Below are positions 1 to 8,386 of a stretch of DNA of 64,000 nucleotides, in pieces; position 1 is the stretch's first letter; each line of letters begins with the position of its first letter. A program made the translations under genes and the position numbers. The DNA is from Bradyrhizobium sp. BRP22 (GTDB lineage: Bacteria; Pseudomonadota; Alphaproteobacteria; Rhizobiales; Xanthobacteraceae), in contig NZ_JADYVX010000027.1 in assembly GCF_020194175.1 (NCBI RefSeq), positions 1 to 64,000 on the forward strand. The letters run 5' to 3'. The notes beneath the pieces are model-generated. The model searched no databases. It was not told the origin of the DNA and saw only the letters and a program-made list of their open reading frames with translations.

Positions 1-47
1 AGTCCACTGCGCTGATACTGGAGACGAGCGGCTTTGGTCCACGGCAT
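1..47 (-). CDS. IS5-type transposase, N-terminal fragment cut by the window edge (probable)
   Basis: A minus-strand reading frame opens with ATG at 47-45 behind a strong GGAGG ribosome site and runs off the left edge. The visible peptide is MPWTKAARLQYQRSGL. That opening resembles the N-terminus of IS5-family transposases common in Bradyrhizobium, which begin MPWT followed by a basic segment. Only 16 codons are visible, so catalytic residues cannot be checked. The terminal inverted repeat of the element would lie between about 48 and 120, but no second copy is present to define it. The alternative is an unrelated gene with a similar start. Confidence 0.5.
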   Translation of the reverse strand, partial: MPWTKAARLQYQRSG

Positions 48-123
48 GGTGTCCTCCCTCGAATCTTTGCAAATCCGAAGGAATCACAGGCCCGCCAAAA
101 CCGCTCACCCTTTTTCGGTCAGG

Positions 124-225
124 CTCTGAGGAGCGGCCTTCAGGCCGCGTCTCGAAGGATGAGCTCCGGGCGAGATTGGGGCCTCATGGTTCGAGACGCC
201 GCTCGCGCGGCTCCTCACCATGAGG
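124..225. repeat. Dispersed palindromic repeat, family A (copy 1 of 3)
   Basis: A mosaic of two inverted units built around GAGGAGC, GTCTCGA and CATGAGG. The same arrangement recurs at 3876-3973 and 39446-39552: a CTCAT...GAGGAGCCGCGC unit, a GTCTCGA core, GGGCGAGAT, and a closing CTCACCATGAGG. It overlaps no gene and lies between the transposase fragment and the end of the VOC gene. Confidence 0.75.
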
Positions 226-227
226 AG

Positions 228-722
228 TTAGACGTCCCGCTGCCGCAACAAGTCCTCGAGATCGAGCCGCCTGGTGAACATCGCAAGCTTGCCGTCCGGC
301 GTGCGCGGCCATTGCTGTTCCGGCCGGTCCCAATAGAGCTCGACGCCGTTCTCGTCGGGGTCGCGCAGATACAGCGCCTCGCTGACGCCATGGTCGCTGG
401 CGCCGTCGAGCGGGATGCCGGCAGCGAGCACGCGGTGCAGCGCATCTGCCAGCGCAGGGCGGGTGGGGTAGAGGATCGCGGTGTGGAACAGGCCGGTGGT
501 GCCTGGCGGCGGCGGATGGCCGCCTTTGCTCTCCCAGGTGTTCAGCCCGATGTGGTGATGATAGCCGCCCGCCGAGATGAACGCCGCACCGGAGCCCATG
601 CGCTGCTGCAGCTCGAAGCCGAGCACGCCGCAATAGAAGCCGAGCGCGCGATCGAGATCGGCGACCTTCAGGTGCACATGACCGATCCGCGTGCCGGCGA
701 TGATGGGAGGATTTTGCGCCAT
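228..722 (-). CDS. VOC family protein (glyoxalase / extradiol dioxygenase fold)
   Basis: A 164-residue vicinal-oxygen-chelate protein. The opening IGHVHLKVADLDRALGFYCG is a typical first beta-alpha-beta module with a metal-ligand histidine (HVHL). The second module contains FHTAILYPT and ends in DPDENGVELYWDRP, where the glutamate of ELYW is a usual metal ligand. This points to a metal-dependent lyase, isomerase or ring-cleaving dioxygenase. Similar stand-alone proteins are often annotated as catechol 2,3-dioxygenase-like, but the substrate cannot be read from sequence. The start MAQNPP is preferred because GGAGC lies just upstream and the longer frame adds a low-complexity leader. It is co-directional with the carboxymuconolactone decarboxylase-like gene about 115 bp upstream. 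Confidence 0.85.
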   Translation of the reverse strand: MAQNPPIIAGTRIGHVHLKVADLDRALGFYCGVLGFELQQRMGSGAAFISAGGYHHHIGLNTWESKGGHPPPPGTTGLFHTAILYPTRPALADALHRVLAAGIPLDGASDHGVSEALYLRDPDENGVELYWDRPEQQWPRTPDGKLAMFTRRLDLEDLLRQRDV

Positions 723-837
723 GCTGCTGCTCCAGTTGAAAGAGTTGATGTAGCGATGACCGGAGCGCAGCGGAACCGGCCTATCCTGAAACCCTGTGTT
801 TCCGCCGGCGTCCTTGGTTTCCGCCAACGTCCCTGGC

Positions 838-1383
838 TCACGCCAGCTCCGACACCTCGCCATCAGGCAGGCCGAATTCGAACGTGTTCAGCGTCATCGA
901 CACCATCGTGTAGTAGCCGCAGAGCCCGATGATCTCGACCACGCCGCGGACGCTGAGCACCTCGACCGCGTCATCATACAACGTCTGCGACAGCCCATGG
1001 CCTTCGTGCAGCGATTTCGCCACGTCGTAGATCATCCTGGCCTTGGGGTCGTCGAATTCAGGCGTGCGGCGGTCGCGGATGTCGTCGATGACCTTGGGAT
1101 CGAGCCCGCCTTTCAGCGCAAGGCGCTTGTGCGCCCACCATTCGTAATGCGCGGTGAAATGACGCGCGGTGACGAGGATCGCGATCTCCGAAAGCTTTGG
1201 CGGGAAGATCGTGTTGAAGCGAAGCATCTCGCCGAGCCGCGTGGCATGCCTGGCCATTTCCGGGCTGTTGAGCCAGGCCATCATCGGCGCCGGTGCCGAG
1301 CCGCGCTTGCCGGCGATCGCCTCGTCATAGGTCTGTTTTTGCGCCTCGTTCATTTCGCCAGGCGAAAGCAGCTTCAGCCTCAT
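838..1383 (-). CDS. Carboxymuconolactone decarboxylase family protein
   Basis: A 181-residue all-alpha protein of the CMD/AhpD superfamily. The core LSEIAILVTARHFTAHYEWWAHKRLA fits the family helix bearing a catalytic glutamate or histidine (EIAIL, HYEW). The AhpD-type CxxC pair is absent, so a redox peroxidase role is unlikely and a decarboxylase- or isomerase-like role is more plausible. The start MRLKLLSP was chosen because AGAGGAAA sits 6-8 bp upstream. It is divergent from the acyl-CoA dehydrogenase pair across about 150 bp, and close to the VOC gene. Together they may serve degradation of a ring compound, but this is inference from proximity. Confidence 0.85.
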   Translation of the reverse strand: MRLKLLSPGEMNEAQKQTYDEAIAGKRGSAPAPMMAWLNSPEMARHATRLGEMLRFNTIFPPKLSEIAILVTARHFTAHYEWWAHKRLALKGGLDPKVIDDIRDRRTPEFDDPKARMIYDVAKSLHEGHGLSQTLYDDAVEVLSVRGVVEIIGLCGYYTMVSMTLNTFEFGLPDGEVSELA

Positions 1384-1534
1384 GTCCGTTTCCTCTTGTT
1401 TTTCAATCGTTACGCCGCAAAGCGAATACACCCGTTTCAGCCATCCGGCCACCGGCGGCGCACGCATGGAAATGTTGAATTCCACGGCCCGGCGGCTAAG
1501 GTCGTTTCAACAATTCGTCAGATGGAAGCGCCCG

Positions 1535-2719
1535 ATGGCCGATCTTGAGAAATTCCGCAGCGAAACCCGCGCCTGGCTGGAGCAGAACTGCCCGCCGGAA
1601 ATGCGCAAGCCCATGACCTCGGAGAGCGACACGTTCTGGGGCGGCCGCAACGCCAAATTCTCCTCCGAGGCGCAGCGGGTCTGGTTCGAGCGGATGCGCG
1701 ACAAGGGCTGGACCGTGCCGCATTGGCCGAAGGAATATGGCGGCGGCGGGCTCGATGGCGAGGAAGCCAAGATCGTGCGCCAGGAGATGGCGGCGATCGG
1801 CGCGCGGCAGCCGCTGACCTCGTTCGGCATCTCCATGCTCGGGCCGGCGCTGCTCAAATACGGCACGGAGGCGCAGAAGAGGGAACACCTGCCGAAGATC
1901 ACGGCCGGCCTGATCCGCTGGTGCCAGGGCTATTCCGAGCCGAACGCCGGCTCCGATCTCGCCTCGCTGCAGACGCGCGCCGAGAGTGACGGCGATGATT
2001 TCATCATCAACGGCCAGAAGATCTGGACCTCTTATGCCAACTATGCGGATTGGATCTTCTGTCTGGTGCGCACCGATCCGGCCGCGAAGAAGCATGACGG
2101 CATCAGCTTCATCCTGTTCGACATGGCCTCGAAGGGCGTGTCGACCAAGCCGATCCTTTTGATTTCAGGCTATTCGCCGTTCTGCGAAACGTTCTTCGAT
2201 AACGTACGCGTGCCGAAGTCACATGTTGTCGGCACCATCAACCGCGGCTGGGACGTTGCGAAATATCTGCTGCAGCACGAGCGCGCGATGATCTCGGGCA
2301 TGGGCGAGCGCGGCGTGGGCCGGCCGCTCGGCCAGATCGCGGCCGATTCCATCGGCGCCGACGAGCAGGGACGGCTGGATGACGCGGTGCTGCGCAGCCA
2401 GATCGCGACGTTCGAGGTCGATGAAGCCGCGCTCGCGGCAGCCGCCGAGCGTGCGGTTGATCTTGCGAAAGCCGGGCAGGCGCATCCGGCATTCTCCTCG
2501 GCGATGAAATATTACGGTACCGAGCTGAACAAGCGACGCTACGAGATCCTGATGTCGGCGGGCGGCATCGACGCGCTGGAATGGGAAAGCGAGCGTTCCA
2601 GGGGCGGCGCGCGGCCGCGTGCCTGGCTGCGCACCAAGGCCAATTCGATCGAGGGCGGCACGAGCGAGGTGATGCTCGGCATTGTCGCCAAGCGCATCCT
2701 CGATCTGCCGGGAGCTTGA
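1535..2719 (+). CDS. Acyl-CoA dehydrogenase family protein (first of a pair)
   Basis: A 394-residue flavoprotein that would oxidise an acyl-CoA to the 2-enoyl-CoA. Visible landmarks are the N-terminal helical domain, GYSEPNAGSDLASLQT (the FAD/substrate-binding loop around residues 130-145), IINGQKIWTSYA, and the C-terminal IEGGTSEVMLGIVAKRILDLP. The start MADLEKF at 1535 was chosen over earlier in-frame ATGs because the upstream translation is unlike the family and GGAAG lies 6 bp before it. The next gene, only 6 bp downstream, is a second divergent acyl-CoA dehydrogenase. This layout is known for heteromeric dehydrogenases acting on side chains of steroids or other bulky acyl-CoAs; the substrate here is unknown. 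Confidence 0.9.
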   Translation: MADLEKFRSETRAWLEQNCPPEMRKPMTSESDTFWGGRNAKFSSEAQRVWFERMRDKGWTVPHWPKEYGGGGLDGEEAKIVRQEMAAIGARQPLTSFGISMLGPALLKYGTEAQKREHLPKITAGLIRWCQGYSEPNAGSDLASLQTRAESDGDDFIINGQKIWTSYANYADWIFCLVRTDPAAKKHDGISFILFDMASKGVSTKPILLISGYSPFCETFFDNVRVPKSHVVGTINRGWDVAKYLLQHERAMISGMGERGVGRPLGQIAADSIGADEQGRLDDAVLRSQIATFEVDEAALAAAAERAVDLAKAGQAHPAFSSAMKYYGTELNKRRYEILMSAGGIDALEWESERSRGGARPRAWLRTKANSIEGGTSEVMLGIVAKRILDLPGA

Positions 2720-2725
2720 CACACC

Positions 2726-3865
2726 ATGGCCCTCGTCCTCACCGAAGAACAATCCATGCTGCGCGACAGCGCGCGCGGCCTCATCAGCGACAAGGCGCCG
2801 GTCTCGCATCTGCGCCAGTTGCGCGACAGCAAGGACGAAACCGGCTTCTCGCGCGAACTCTGGAAGATCTTTGCCGAGATGGGCTTCTCCGGCCTCCTGG
2901 TGCCGGAGCAATATGGCGGCAGCGGGCTCGGCGCGGTCGAGGCCGGGATCGTGATGGAGGAGATCGGCCGCACGCTGATGCCCTCGCCGTTCCTCGCCAC
3001 GTCGGTGCTGGCGGCTTCGGCGCTGCTGCGTGGCGGCAGTGAGGCGCAGAAGGCGCAACATCTGCCTGGCATCGCCGACGGCTCGCTGCTCGCGGCGCTC
3101 GCAGTCGATGAAGGCGCCAAGCATCGGCCGCTGCAGACCAATATGCAGGCGGTGCGATCAGGCAACGGGTTCAGGCTGAACGGCGATAAGGCGCTTGTCG
3201 TCGATGGCCACACCGCGGGTCTCCTCATCGTCGCCGCGCGTACCGCCGGCAGCGCCGGGGAGAAGAACGGGGTGACCCTGTTCCTGGTCGATCCGAAGGC
3301 AAAAGGGATTGCGACCGAGCGCACCATCATGGTCGATTCTCACAACGCCGCGCGGATCGTCTTCGACAATGTCGAGGTCGATGCTGACAGCGTGCTGGGG
3401 GAAGTCGACCAGGGCTATCCGCTGCTCGAAACCGTGCTCAATGTCGGCCGCGGCGCGGTGGCATCCGAAATGGTGGGCCTCAGCGAAGAGGTGTTCGGCC
3501 GCACCGTCGCCTACCTGAAGGAGCGGAAACAGTTCGGCAAGGCGATCGGCGAATTCCAGGCGCTGCAGCACCGCGCGGCCCAGCTCTACATCGATATCGA
3601 GATCACCCGCGCCGCGGTGTTGAAGGCGCTGCAGGCGCTTGATGCCGACGCCGCCAATGCGGCCAGCGCTGTCTCTGTTGCAAAAGCGCGGGCCGGCACG
3701 ACGGCGACGCTCGCCGTGCAGGAAGGCGTGCAGATGCATGGCGGCATGGGCATGACCGACCAGTTCGACATCGGCTTCTTCATGAAGCGCGCCCGCGTCT
3801 GCCAGGAGCTGTTCGGCGACAGCAATTTCCACGCCGACCAGTTGGCGAGGGCGAAGGGGTATTGA
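2726..3865 (+). CDS. Acyl-CoA dehydrogenase family protein (second of a pair)
   Basis: A 379-residue acyl-CoA dehydrogenase with the family order: helical N-domain, YGGSGLGAVEAGIVMEEIGR, middle beta domain, and C-terminal helices with ERKQFGKAIGEFQALQHR and QMHGGMGMTDQFDIG. The FAD loop (PxAGSD/T) is poorly conserved: the equivalent stretch reads AVDEGAKHRPLQTN. This fits a degenerate partner subunit in an alpha2beta2-type dehydrogenase. It is translated from ATG at 2726, six bases after the previous stop, so the two are almost certainly one transcript. The repeat at 3876 follows directly and probably marks the transcript end. Confidence 0.9.
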   Translation: MALVLTEEQSMLRDSARGLISDKAPVSHLRQLRDSKDETGFSRELWKIFAEMGFSGLLVPEQYGGSGLGAVEAGIVMEEIGRTLMPSPFLATSVLAASALLRGGSEAQKAQHLPGIADGSLLAALAVDEGAKHRPLQTNMQAVRSGNGFRLNGDKALVVDGHTAGLLIVAARTAGSAGEKNGVTLFLVDPKAKGIATERTIMVDSHNAARIVFDNVEVDADSVLGEVDQGYPLLETVLNVGRGAVASEMVGLSEEVFGRTVAYLKERKQFGKAIGEFQALQHRAAQLYIDIEITRAAVLKALQALDADAANAASAVSVAKARAGTTATLAVQEGVQMHGGMGMTDQFDIGFFMKRARVCQELFGDSNFHADQLARAKGY

Positions 3866-3875
3866 GGGCCTATCC

Positions 3876-3973
3876 CCTCATGGTGAGGAGCCGCGCGGCG
3901 GCGTCTCGAACCATGAGGCCCGGCCGGCGGCCTCATCCTTCGAGACGCGCGTTTCGCGCTCCTCAGGATGAGG
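3876..3973. repeat. Dispersed palindromic repeat, family A (copy 2 of 3)
   Basis: Lies between the convergent acyl-CoA dehydrogenase and binding-protein genes. It has two hairpin-forming halves: CTCATGGTGAGGAG with GGTTCGAGACGCCGCC-like complementarity, then CTCATCCTTCGAGACGCGC closing with TCCTCAGGATGAGG. It shares its module order with the copies at 124-225 and 39446-39552. The position between convergent genes suits a bidirectional transcript end, though no T-run is present. Confidence 0.75.
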
Positions 3974-3993
3974 TGTGAGACCGGAGGAAACCT

Positions 3994-5034
3994 CTACCGA
4001 ATCGGCGGGGCATACTGGATGCCGCCGGCGCTCCAGAGCTGGTTGAGGCCGCGCGGGATCTTCAGCTTCGACTCGCTGCCGATATTGCGATCGTAGACCT
4101 CGCCGTAATTGCCGACATGGCGGATGATGCGGGCGGCCCAGTCCTTGCTCAGGCCCAGCACCTCGCCGTAACTGCCTTCGGTGCCGACCAGCCGCATCAC
4201 CTCGGGCTTCTTCGATTTCAGCGCCTCGTCGATGTTCTTCGAGGTGATGCCGAGCTCCTCGGCGTTGATCATCGCATAGAGCGTCCATTTCACGATCATC
4301 ATCCAGTCGTCATCGCGCTGCCGCACCACGGGTGCGAGCGGCTCCTTCGAGATGATATCGGGCAGGATGATGTGGTCATTGGGCTTGGAGAGATTGAGCC
4401 GAAGCGCATAGAGCTGCGAGGCATCGGCGGTGAGGGTGTCGCACTGCCCGCTGTCATAGGCTTTGACGACATCCTCGAGCTTGCCGAACTTCATCTCCGT
4501 ATATTTCATGTTGTTGACACGGAAATAGTCGGCAAGGTTGAGTGCCGTCGTGGTTTCCGCCTGCACGCAGACCTTGCTGCCGTTCAAGTCCAGCGCGGAA
4601 TCGATGTTGCGCGCGCGCGGCAGCATGAAACCTTCGCCGTCATAATAGGCGACCGCCGGGAAATAGAGATCGTAATTGGTCTCGCGCGACATGCTCCAGG
4701 TCGAGTTGCGGGAGAGGATGTCCACCTTCCGGCTCTGCAGCTCCTTGAAGCGCTCGCTGGCATCGAGCGGGATGAATTTCGCCTTGGACGGATCGTCGAA
4801 GATCGCGGCAGCTACCGCCCGGCAGAAGTCGACGTCGAAGCCGGTCCAGTTGCCCTTCTCGTCGGGGATCGAGAAGCCCGGCAGGCCCTTGTTGACACCA
4901 CACAGCACCTCGCCGCGGCGGACGGTGCGCTTCAAGGTCTTGGTGTCGTATCGTTCATAGGTGATGGCGGCGGCTGCAACCAGGATCGCGACTGCGAGCC
5001 CGATCAGCAGGCCGCCTCGAAATGTGCGCATCAT
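3994..5034 (-). CDS. Amino-acid ABC transporter substrate-binding protein (AapJ-like), orphan
   Basis: A 346-residue periplasmic binding protein of the polar/general amino-acid family (SBP_bac_3). A hydrophobic N-terminal segment at residues 8-25 is a signal or anchor. The mature part begins RGEVLCGVNKGLPGFSIPDEKGNWTG, followed by GFDVDFCRAVAAAIF, and later SKEPLAPVVRQRDDDW and RHVGNYGEVYDRNIG. This order is typical of AapJ/BztA proteins for general L-amino acids. No membrane or ATPase subunits flank it, so it either feeds a transporter encoded elsewhere or acts in sensing. The L,D-transpeptidase gene lies about 55 bp upstream on the same strand. Confidence 0.88.
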   Translation of the reverse strand: MMRTFRGGLLIGLAVAILVAAAAITYERYDTKTLKRTVRRGEVLCGVNKGLPGFSIPDEKGNWTGFDVDFCRAVAAAIFDDPSKAKFIPLDASERFKELQSRKVDILSRNSTWSMSRETNYDLYFPAVAYYDGEGFMLPRARNIDSALDLNGSKVCVQAETTTALNLADYFRVNNMKYTEMKFGKLEDVVKAYDSGQCDTLTADASQLYALRLNLSKPNDHIILPDIISKEPLAPVVRQRDDDWMMIVKWTLYAMINAEELGITSKNIDEALKSKKPEVMRLVGTEGSYGEVLGLSKDWAARIIRHVGNYGEVYDRNIGSESKLKIPRGLNQLWSAGGIQYAPPIR

Positions 5035-5089
5035 TTATTTCTCGCCAGGTGATGGGGGCAATGGTGTCGGGGAGGGAGAAGGCGGGAGG

Positions 5090-5683
5090 TTACAGTTCGG
5101 GCTTCTGCCGGACGATCACCTTGGTGCCGACCGGGACGCGGTCGTAGAGGTCGGCGACGTCGGCATTGACCAGCCGGAAGCAGCCGGACGAGATCGCGGT
5201 GCCGATGGTGTTGGGCTGGTTGGTGCCGTGAATGCGGTAGACGGTGGTGCCGAGATACATTGCGCGGGCGCCGAGCGGGTTGCCGGGGCCGCCGGCCATA
5301 AAGCGCGGCAGGTACGGCTGGCGTGCGATCATTTCCGGCGGCGGCGTCCAGTCCGGCCATTCGGCCTTGCGGGTAATGTTGAGGAGGCCCTGCCACTGGA
5401 AACCTTCGCGACCGACGCCGATGCCGTAACGAATGGCGCGGCCATTGCCCTGAACCAGGTAGAGATGGCGCTCCGCGGTCGAAATGATGATGGTGCCCGG
5501 CGCTTCGTTGGTGCGGTAGTAAACCACCTGCTTGCGCCATTCCGGATCGAGCTCGACATGATCGTCGGGGACCAGGCCTGGCTGATCGCCGACGTCGGGC
5601 GCCTGGGCCTGGCTCTGCGACGCAGAAAGCATCAGACCGCCCGCTGCAATGATCATCCAGATCAGGTGACGAAATTTCGTCAT
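5090..5683 (-). CDS. L,D-transpeptidase (YkuD domain)
   Basis: A 197-residue exported enzyme of the YkuD/ErfK family. These enzymes make or edit 3-3 peptidoglycan cross-links or attach proteins to peptidoglycan in the periplasm. A signal peptide covers about residues 1-28 (cleavage near SQAQA). The catalytic motif appears as IHGTNQPNTIG...SSGCFRL with His152 and Cys168; the usual SHGC is SSGC here, a common variant. The start MTKFRH at 5683 was chosen because AAGGAGAG lies 7 bp upstream, whereas the longer frame starts in non-coding-like sequence. It shares a strand with the binding-protein gene downstream but need not share its function. Confidence 0.9.
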   Translation of the reverse strand: MTKFRHLIWMIIAAGGLMLSASQSQAQAPDVGDQPGLVPDDHVELDPEWRKQVVYYRTNEAPGTIIISTAERHLYLVQGNGRAIRYGIGVGREGFQWQGLLNITRKAEWPDWTPPPEMIARQPYLPRFMAGGPGNPLGARAMYLGTTVYRIHGTNQPNTIGTAISSGCFRLVNADVADLYDRVPVGTKVIVRQKPEL

Positions 5684-5841
5684 ACAAAGCTCTCCTTGCT
5701 GGCGCGCGGCCAAATCTCTCGATGCTCCACCCAAATCACGAAGCATCAAATCTCAGTGGCAGCTTGATGGCAAGTTTGCGGCGAAGGAAGTAGCTTGCTG
5801 GAATACCTGCGATTTCTGTGATGCGCCGTCACCGAGCGGTC

Positions 5842-5970
5842 TTATTTCGGTGCGATCCAGAGCCGCAAGCCGAACGAAATCAACGTCACGGTGCCGACGC
5901 CGCCGAGCCAAAGCGCAGCGAACCACATCAGGCGCTTCGCGAGCGGACGCGGATTTTGTTCGCGCGGCAT
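5842..5970 (-). CDS. DUF2474 small membrane protein of the CioAB oxidase operon
   Basis: A 42-residue peptide with a basic N-terminus (MPREQNPRPLAKRL) and one transmembrane helix (about residues 14-37, ending WIAPK). Its ATG overlaps the cydB stop as TGATG, so it is translationally coupled to the oxidase. Such one-helix peptides annotated DUF2474 recur directly after cioB/cydB and by position resemble the CydX/CbdX small subunits that stabilise bd-type oxidases. That role here is inference from size, topology and coupling. Confidence 0.75.
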   Translation of the reverse strand: MPREQNPRPLAKRLMWFAALWLGGVGTVTLISFGLRLWIAPK

Positions 5971-6980
5971 CAGTGATATCCGCTCCCGGGCCGCACCTTG
6001 CCGCGAAACACCCAATACGACCATCCCGTGTAGGCGAGGATCAGCGGAATCAGGATCGCGACGCCGACCAGCATGAAGATCTGGCTGTTGGCGGGCGAGG
6101 CTGCCTCCCAGATGGTGATGCTCTGCGGCACGATATAGGGATACATGCTGATGCCGAGGCCGGCATAGGACAGAAAGAACAGCACCAGCGTCAGGAAGAA
6201 CGGCTGATAGTCATACTTGTTCGCAAGACTGCGCAATAGCAGCACGGTCACGCCCGCTACCGCGATCGGCACCGGCGCGGTCAGGATGATGTTGGGCCAG
6301 GTGAACCAGCGCTCGGTATATTGCAGGCTGAGGAAGGGGGTTGCGATGCTGACGGCGCCGATCGCGCCGAGCATCGCGAACAGCAATACCCAGCTCAGTT
6401 GATAGGCCTTGTCGCGTAGCGCGCCCTCGGTCTTCATCACCAGCCAGGTCGCCCCCAGGAGCGTGTAGCCCACGACCAGCGATATTCCGGTCAGGACGCT
6501 GAACGGCGTCAGCCAGTCCCACCAGCCGCCGGCATATTGCCGCGCCTCGACCTGCACGCCCTGCAGGATGGCGCCGAGCGCAACGCCCTGCGCCAGTGCT
6601 GCCAGCAGCGAGCCGCCGAAAAAGGCGATGTCCCAGCGGTTGCGTTCGCGTTGCGTGCGCCAGCGGAATTCGAAGGCGACCCCGCGAAAGATCAGGCCGA
6701 CCAGCATCGCGATCACAGGCGTATAGAGCGCCGGCATCAGCACGGCATAGGCAAGCGGAAAGGCCGCCATCAGCCCGCCGCCGCCAAGCACCAGCCAGGT
6801 CTCGTTGCCGTCCCAGACCGGCGCCACGCTGTTCATGATGACGTCGCGATCCGCCTTCTTTGGAAAGAGCGGAAACAGGATGCCAAGGCCGAGATCGAAA
6901 CCATCCATGACGACGTAGACGAATACCGCGAAGGCGATGATGAAGGCCCATACCGTGGCAAGATCGACCGTGACGCTCAT
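5970..6980 (-). CDS. cydB: Cytochrome bd-type quinol oxidase subunit II (CioB/CydB)
   Basis: A 336-residue polytopic membrane protein with about eight hydrophobic helices, beginning with VYVVMDGFDLGLGILFPLFPK, the hallmark CydB start. It continues with APVWDGNETWLVLGGGGLMAAFP. Subunit II pairs with subunit I to form a quinol:O2 oxidoreductase in the inner membrane, which usually has high oxygen affinity and generates proton-motive force without pumping. The ATG overlaps the end of cydA by 4 bp, and the DUF2474 peptide follows with a 1-bp overlap, so the three genes form one compact operon. Confidence 0.95.
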   Translation of the reverse strand: MSVTVDLATVWAFIIAFAVFVYVVMDGFDLGLGILFPLFPKKADRDVIMNSVAPVWDGNETWLVLGGGGLMAAFPLAYAVLMPALYTPVIAMLVGLIFRGVAFEFRWRTQRERNRWDIAFFGGSLLAALAQGVALGAILQGVQVEARQYAGGWWDWLTPFSVLTGISLVVGYTLLGATWLVMKTEGALRDKAYQLSWVLLFAMLGAIGAVSIATPFLSLQYTERWFTWPNIILTAPVPIAVAGVTVLLLRSLANKYDYQPFFLTLVLFFLSYAGLGISMYPYIVPQSITIWEAASPANSQIFMLVGVAILIPLILAYTGWSYWVFRGKVRPGSGYH

Positions 6981-8386
6981 CGCGCGCCCTCCGCTGCCGC
7001 AGCGGCGGCAGCCGGCGTAATGCCGGCAGCGCGGGCGGGAACATCACGCGGCGGTCCCGGTTCGCCCGGATGCGGCGGCGCCGCCATCAGCCGCAGCAGA
7101 TAGATCACGCCCGCCGTGAACACCGCGAAATAGACGATGACAAAGGCGAGTAGCGAGGAGCCGACCGCAGGCGCGGCGAGCGGAGAGGCCGAATCGGCCG
7201 TCCGCAGCAGGCCATAGACCGTAAATGGCTGCCGCCCGGTCTCGGTGGTGATCCAGCCCGCCAGCACCGCGATGAAGCCCGCCGGCCCCATCAGCATCGC
7301 GAAGGCGTGCAGGAAGCGCGAGGAATAGAGCTGACCGCGCCAGCGCATCCAGGCGCTGAGCAGGCCGAGTCCCATCATCAGGAAGCCGAGCCCGACCATG
7401 ATGCGGAAGGACCAGAAGGTGATCGGGACCGGCGGCCAGTTTTCGCGCGGCACGGTGTCGAGCCCATCCATCGGCGCGGTCGGAGAATGCTTCAGGATCA
7501 CCGATCCTAGCTTCGGGATCTCGACGGCGTAGTCGACGCGGCCGGCGGTCTGGTTGGGCCATCCGAACAGGATGAGCGGCGCGCCGTCCTTGTGGCTCTG
7601 GAAGTGGCCTTCCATCGCCATGATCTTCACCGGCTGATGCTCCAGCGTGTTCAGCCCGTGCTGGTCGCCGGCCAGGATCTGGATCGGGGCCACGAAGGTC
7701 GCCATCCACATCGCCATCGAGAACATCACCCGCGGTCCGGCGAGATGCTGGTCGCGCAGCAGATGGTAGGCGCCGACCGCGCCGACCACGAGCGCGGTCG
7801 TCAGATATGCCGCCAGCACCATGTGCACGAGGCGATAGGGAAAGGACGGGTTGAAGATCACCTTGAGCCAGTCGGCGGCCACGAACTGGCCGCTCGCATT
7901 GATGGCGTAGCCGGTCGGCGTCTGCATCCAGGAATTGGACGACAGGATCCAGAAAGCCGAAATCAGCGTGCCGATCGCCACCATGAGGGTTGCGAGGAAG
8001 TGCAGCCTGGGGCCGACGCGGTTCAGACCGAACAGCATCACGCCGAGGAAGCCCGCTTCCAGGAAGAACGCGGTCAGGACCTCGTAGGCCATCAGCGGTC
8101 CGATAACGGGCCCGGTCTTGTCGGAGAAGGCCGACCAGTTGGTGCCGAACTGGTAGGACATCACGATGCCCGACACCACGCCCATGCCGAAGGCGACCGC
8201 GAAGATTTTCAGCCAGTAGTGAAACAGGTTGATGAAGACCTCGCGCCCGGTCCACAGCCAGAGCGCTTCCAGCACCGCCAGATAGCTGGCGAGCCCGATC
8301 GAGAAAGCCGGGAATATGATGTGAAACGACATCGTGAAGGCAAACTGCGCCCGGGCGAGCGTTACGGCATCCCAGCCTTCGACCAT
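6977..8386 (-). CDS. cydA: Cytochrome bd-type quinol oxidase subunit I (CioA/CydA)
   Basis: A 469-residue haem-bearing subunit. The N-terminus carries LARAQFAFTMSFHIIFPAFSIG with the haem ligand histidine at residue 22, and the quinol-site motif reads GWITTETGRQPF. The Q-loop between helices 6 and 7 is short, as in the cyanide-insensitive CioA branch rather than E. coli CydA. The last 25 residues are alanine- and proline-rich. It is first in the cydA-cydB-DUF2474 operon. No FNR/FixK-type TTGA-N6-TCAA site was found in the about 145 bp upstream, so the expected oxygen control is not visible. CydDC assembly exporter genes are not adjacent. Confidence 0.95.
   Translation of the reverse strand: MVEGWDAVTLARAQFAFTMSFHIIFPAFSIGLASYLAVLEALWLWTGREVFINLFHYWLKIFAVAFGMGVVSGIVMSYQFGTNWSAFSDKTGPVIGPLMAYEVLTAFFLEAGFLGVMLFGLNRVGPRLHFLATLMVAIGTLISAFWILSSNSWMQTPTGYAINASGQFVAADWLKVIFNPSFPYRLVHMVLAAYLTTALVVGAVGAYHLLRDQHLAGPRVMFSMAMWMATFVAPIQILAGDQHGLNTLEHQPVKIMAMEGHFQSHKDGAPLILFGWPNQTAGRVDYAVEIPKLGSVILKHSPTAPMDGLDTVPRENWPPVPITFWSFRIMVGLGFLMMGLGLLSAWMRWRGQLYSSRFLHAFAMLMGPAGFIAVLAGWITTETGRQPFTVYGLLRTADSASPLAAPAVGSSLLAFVIVYFAVFTAGVIYLLRLMAAPPHPGEPGPPRDVPARAAGITPAAAAAAAEGAR

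Noticed and set aside
2219..3330. Overlapping minus-strand ORFs (301 and 263 codons) opposite the acyl-CoA dehydrogenases
   Set aside because: Antisense shadows. The plus-strand frames carry complete acyl-CoA dehydrogenase motifs and proper starts.
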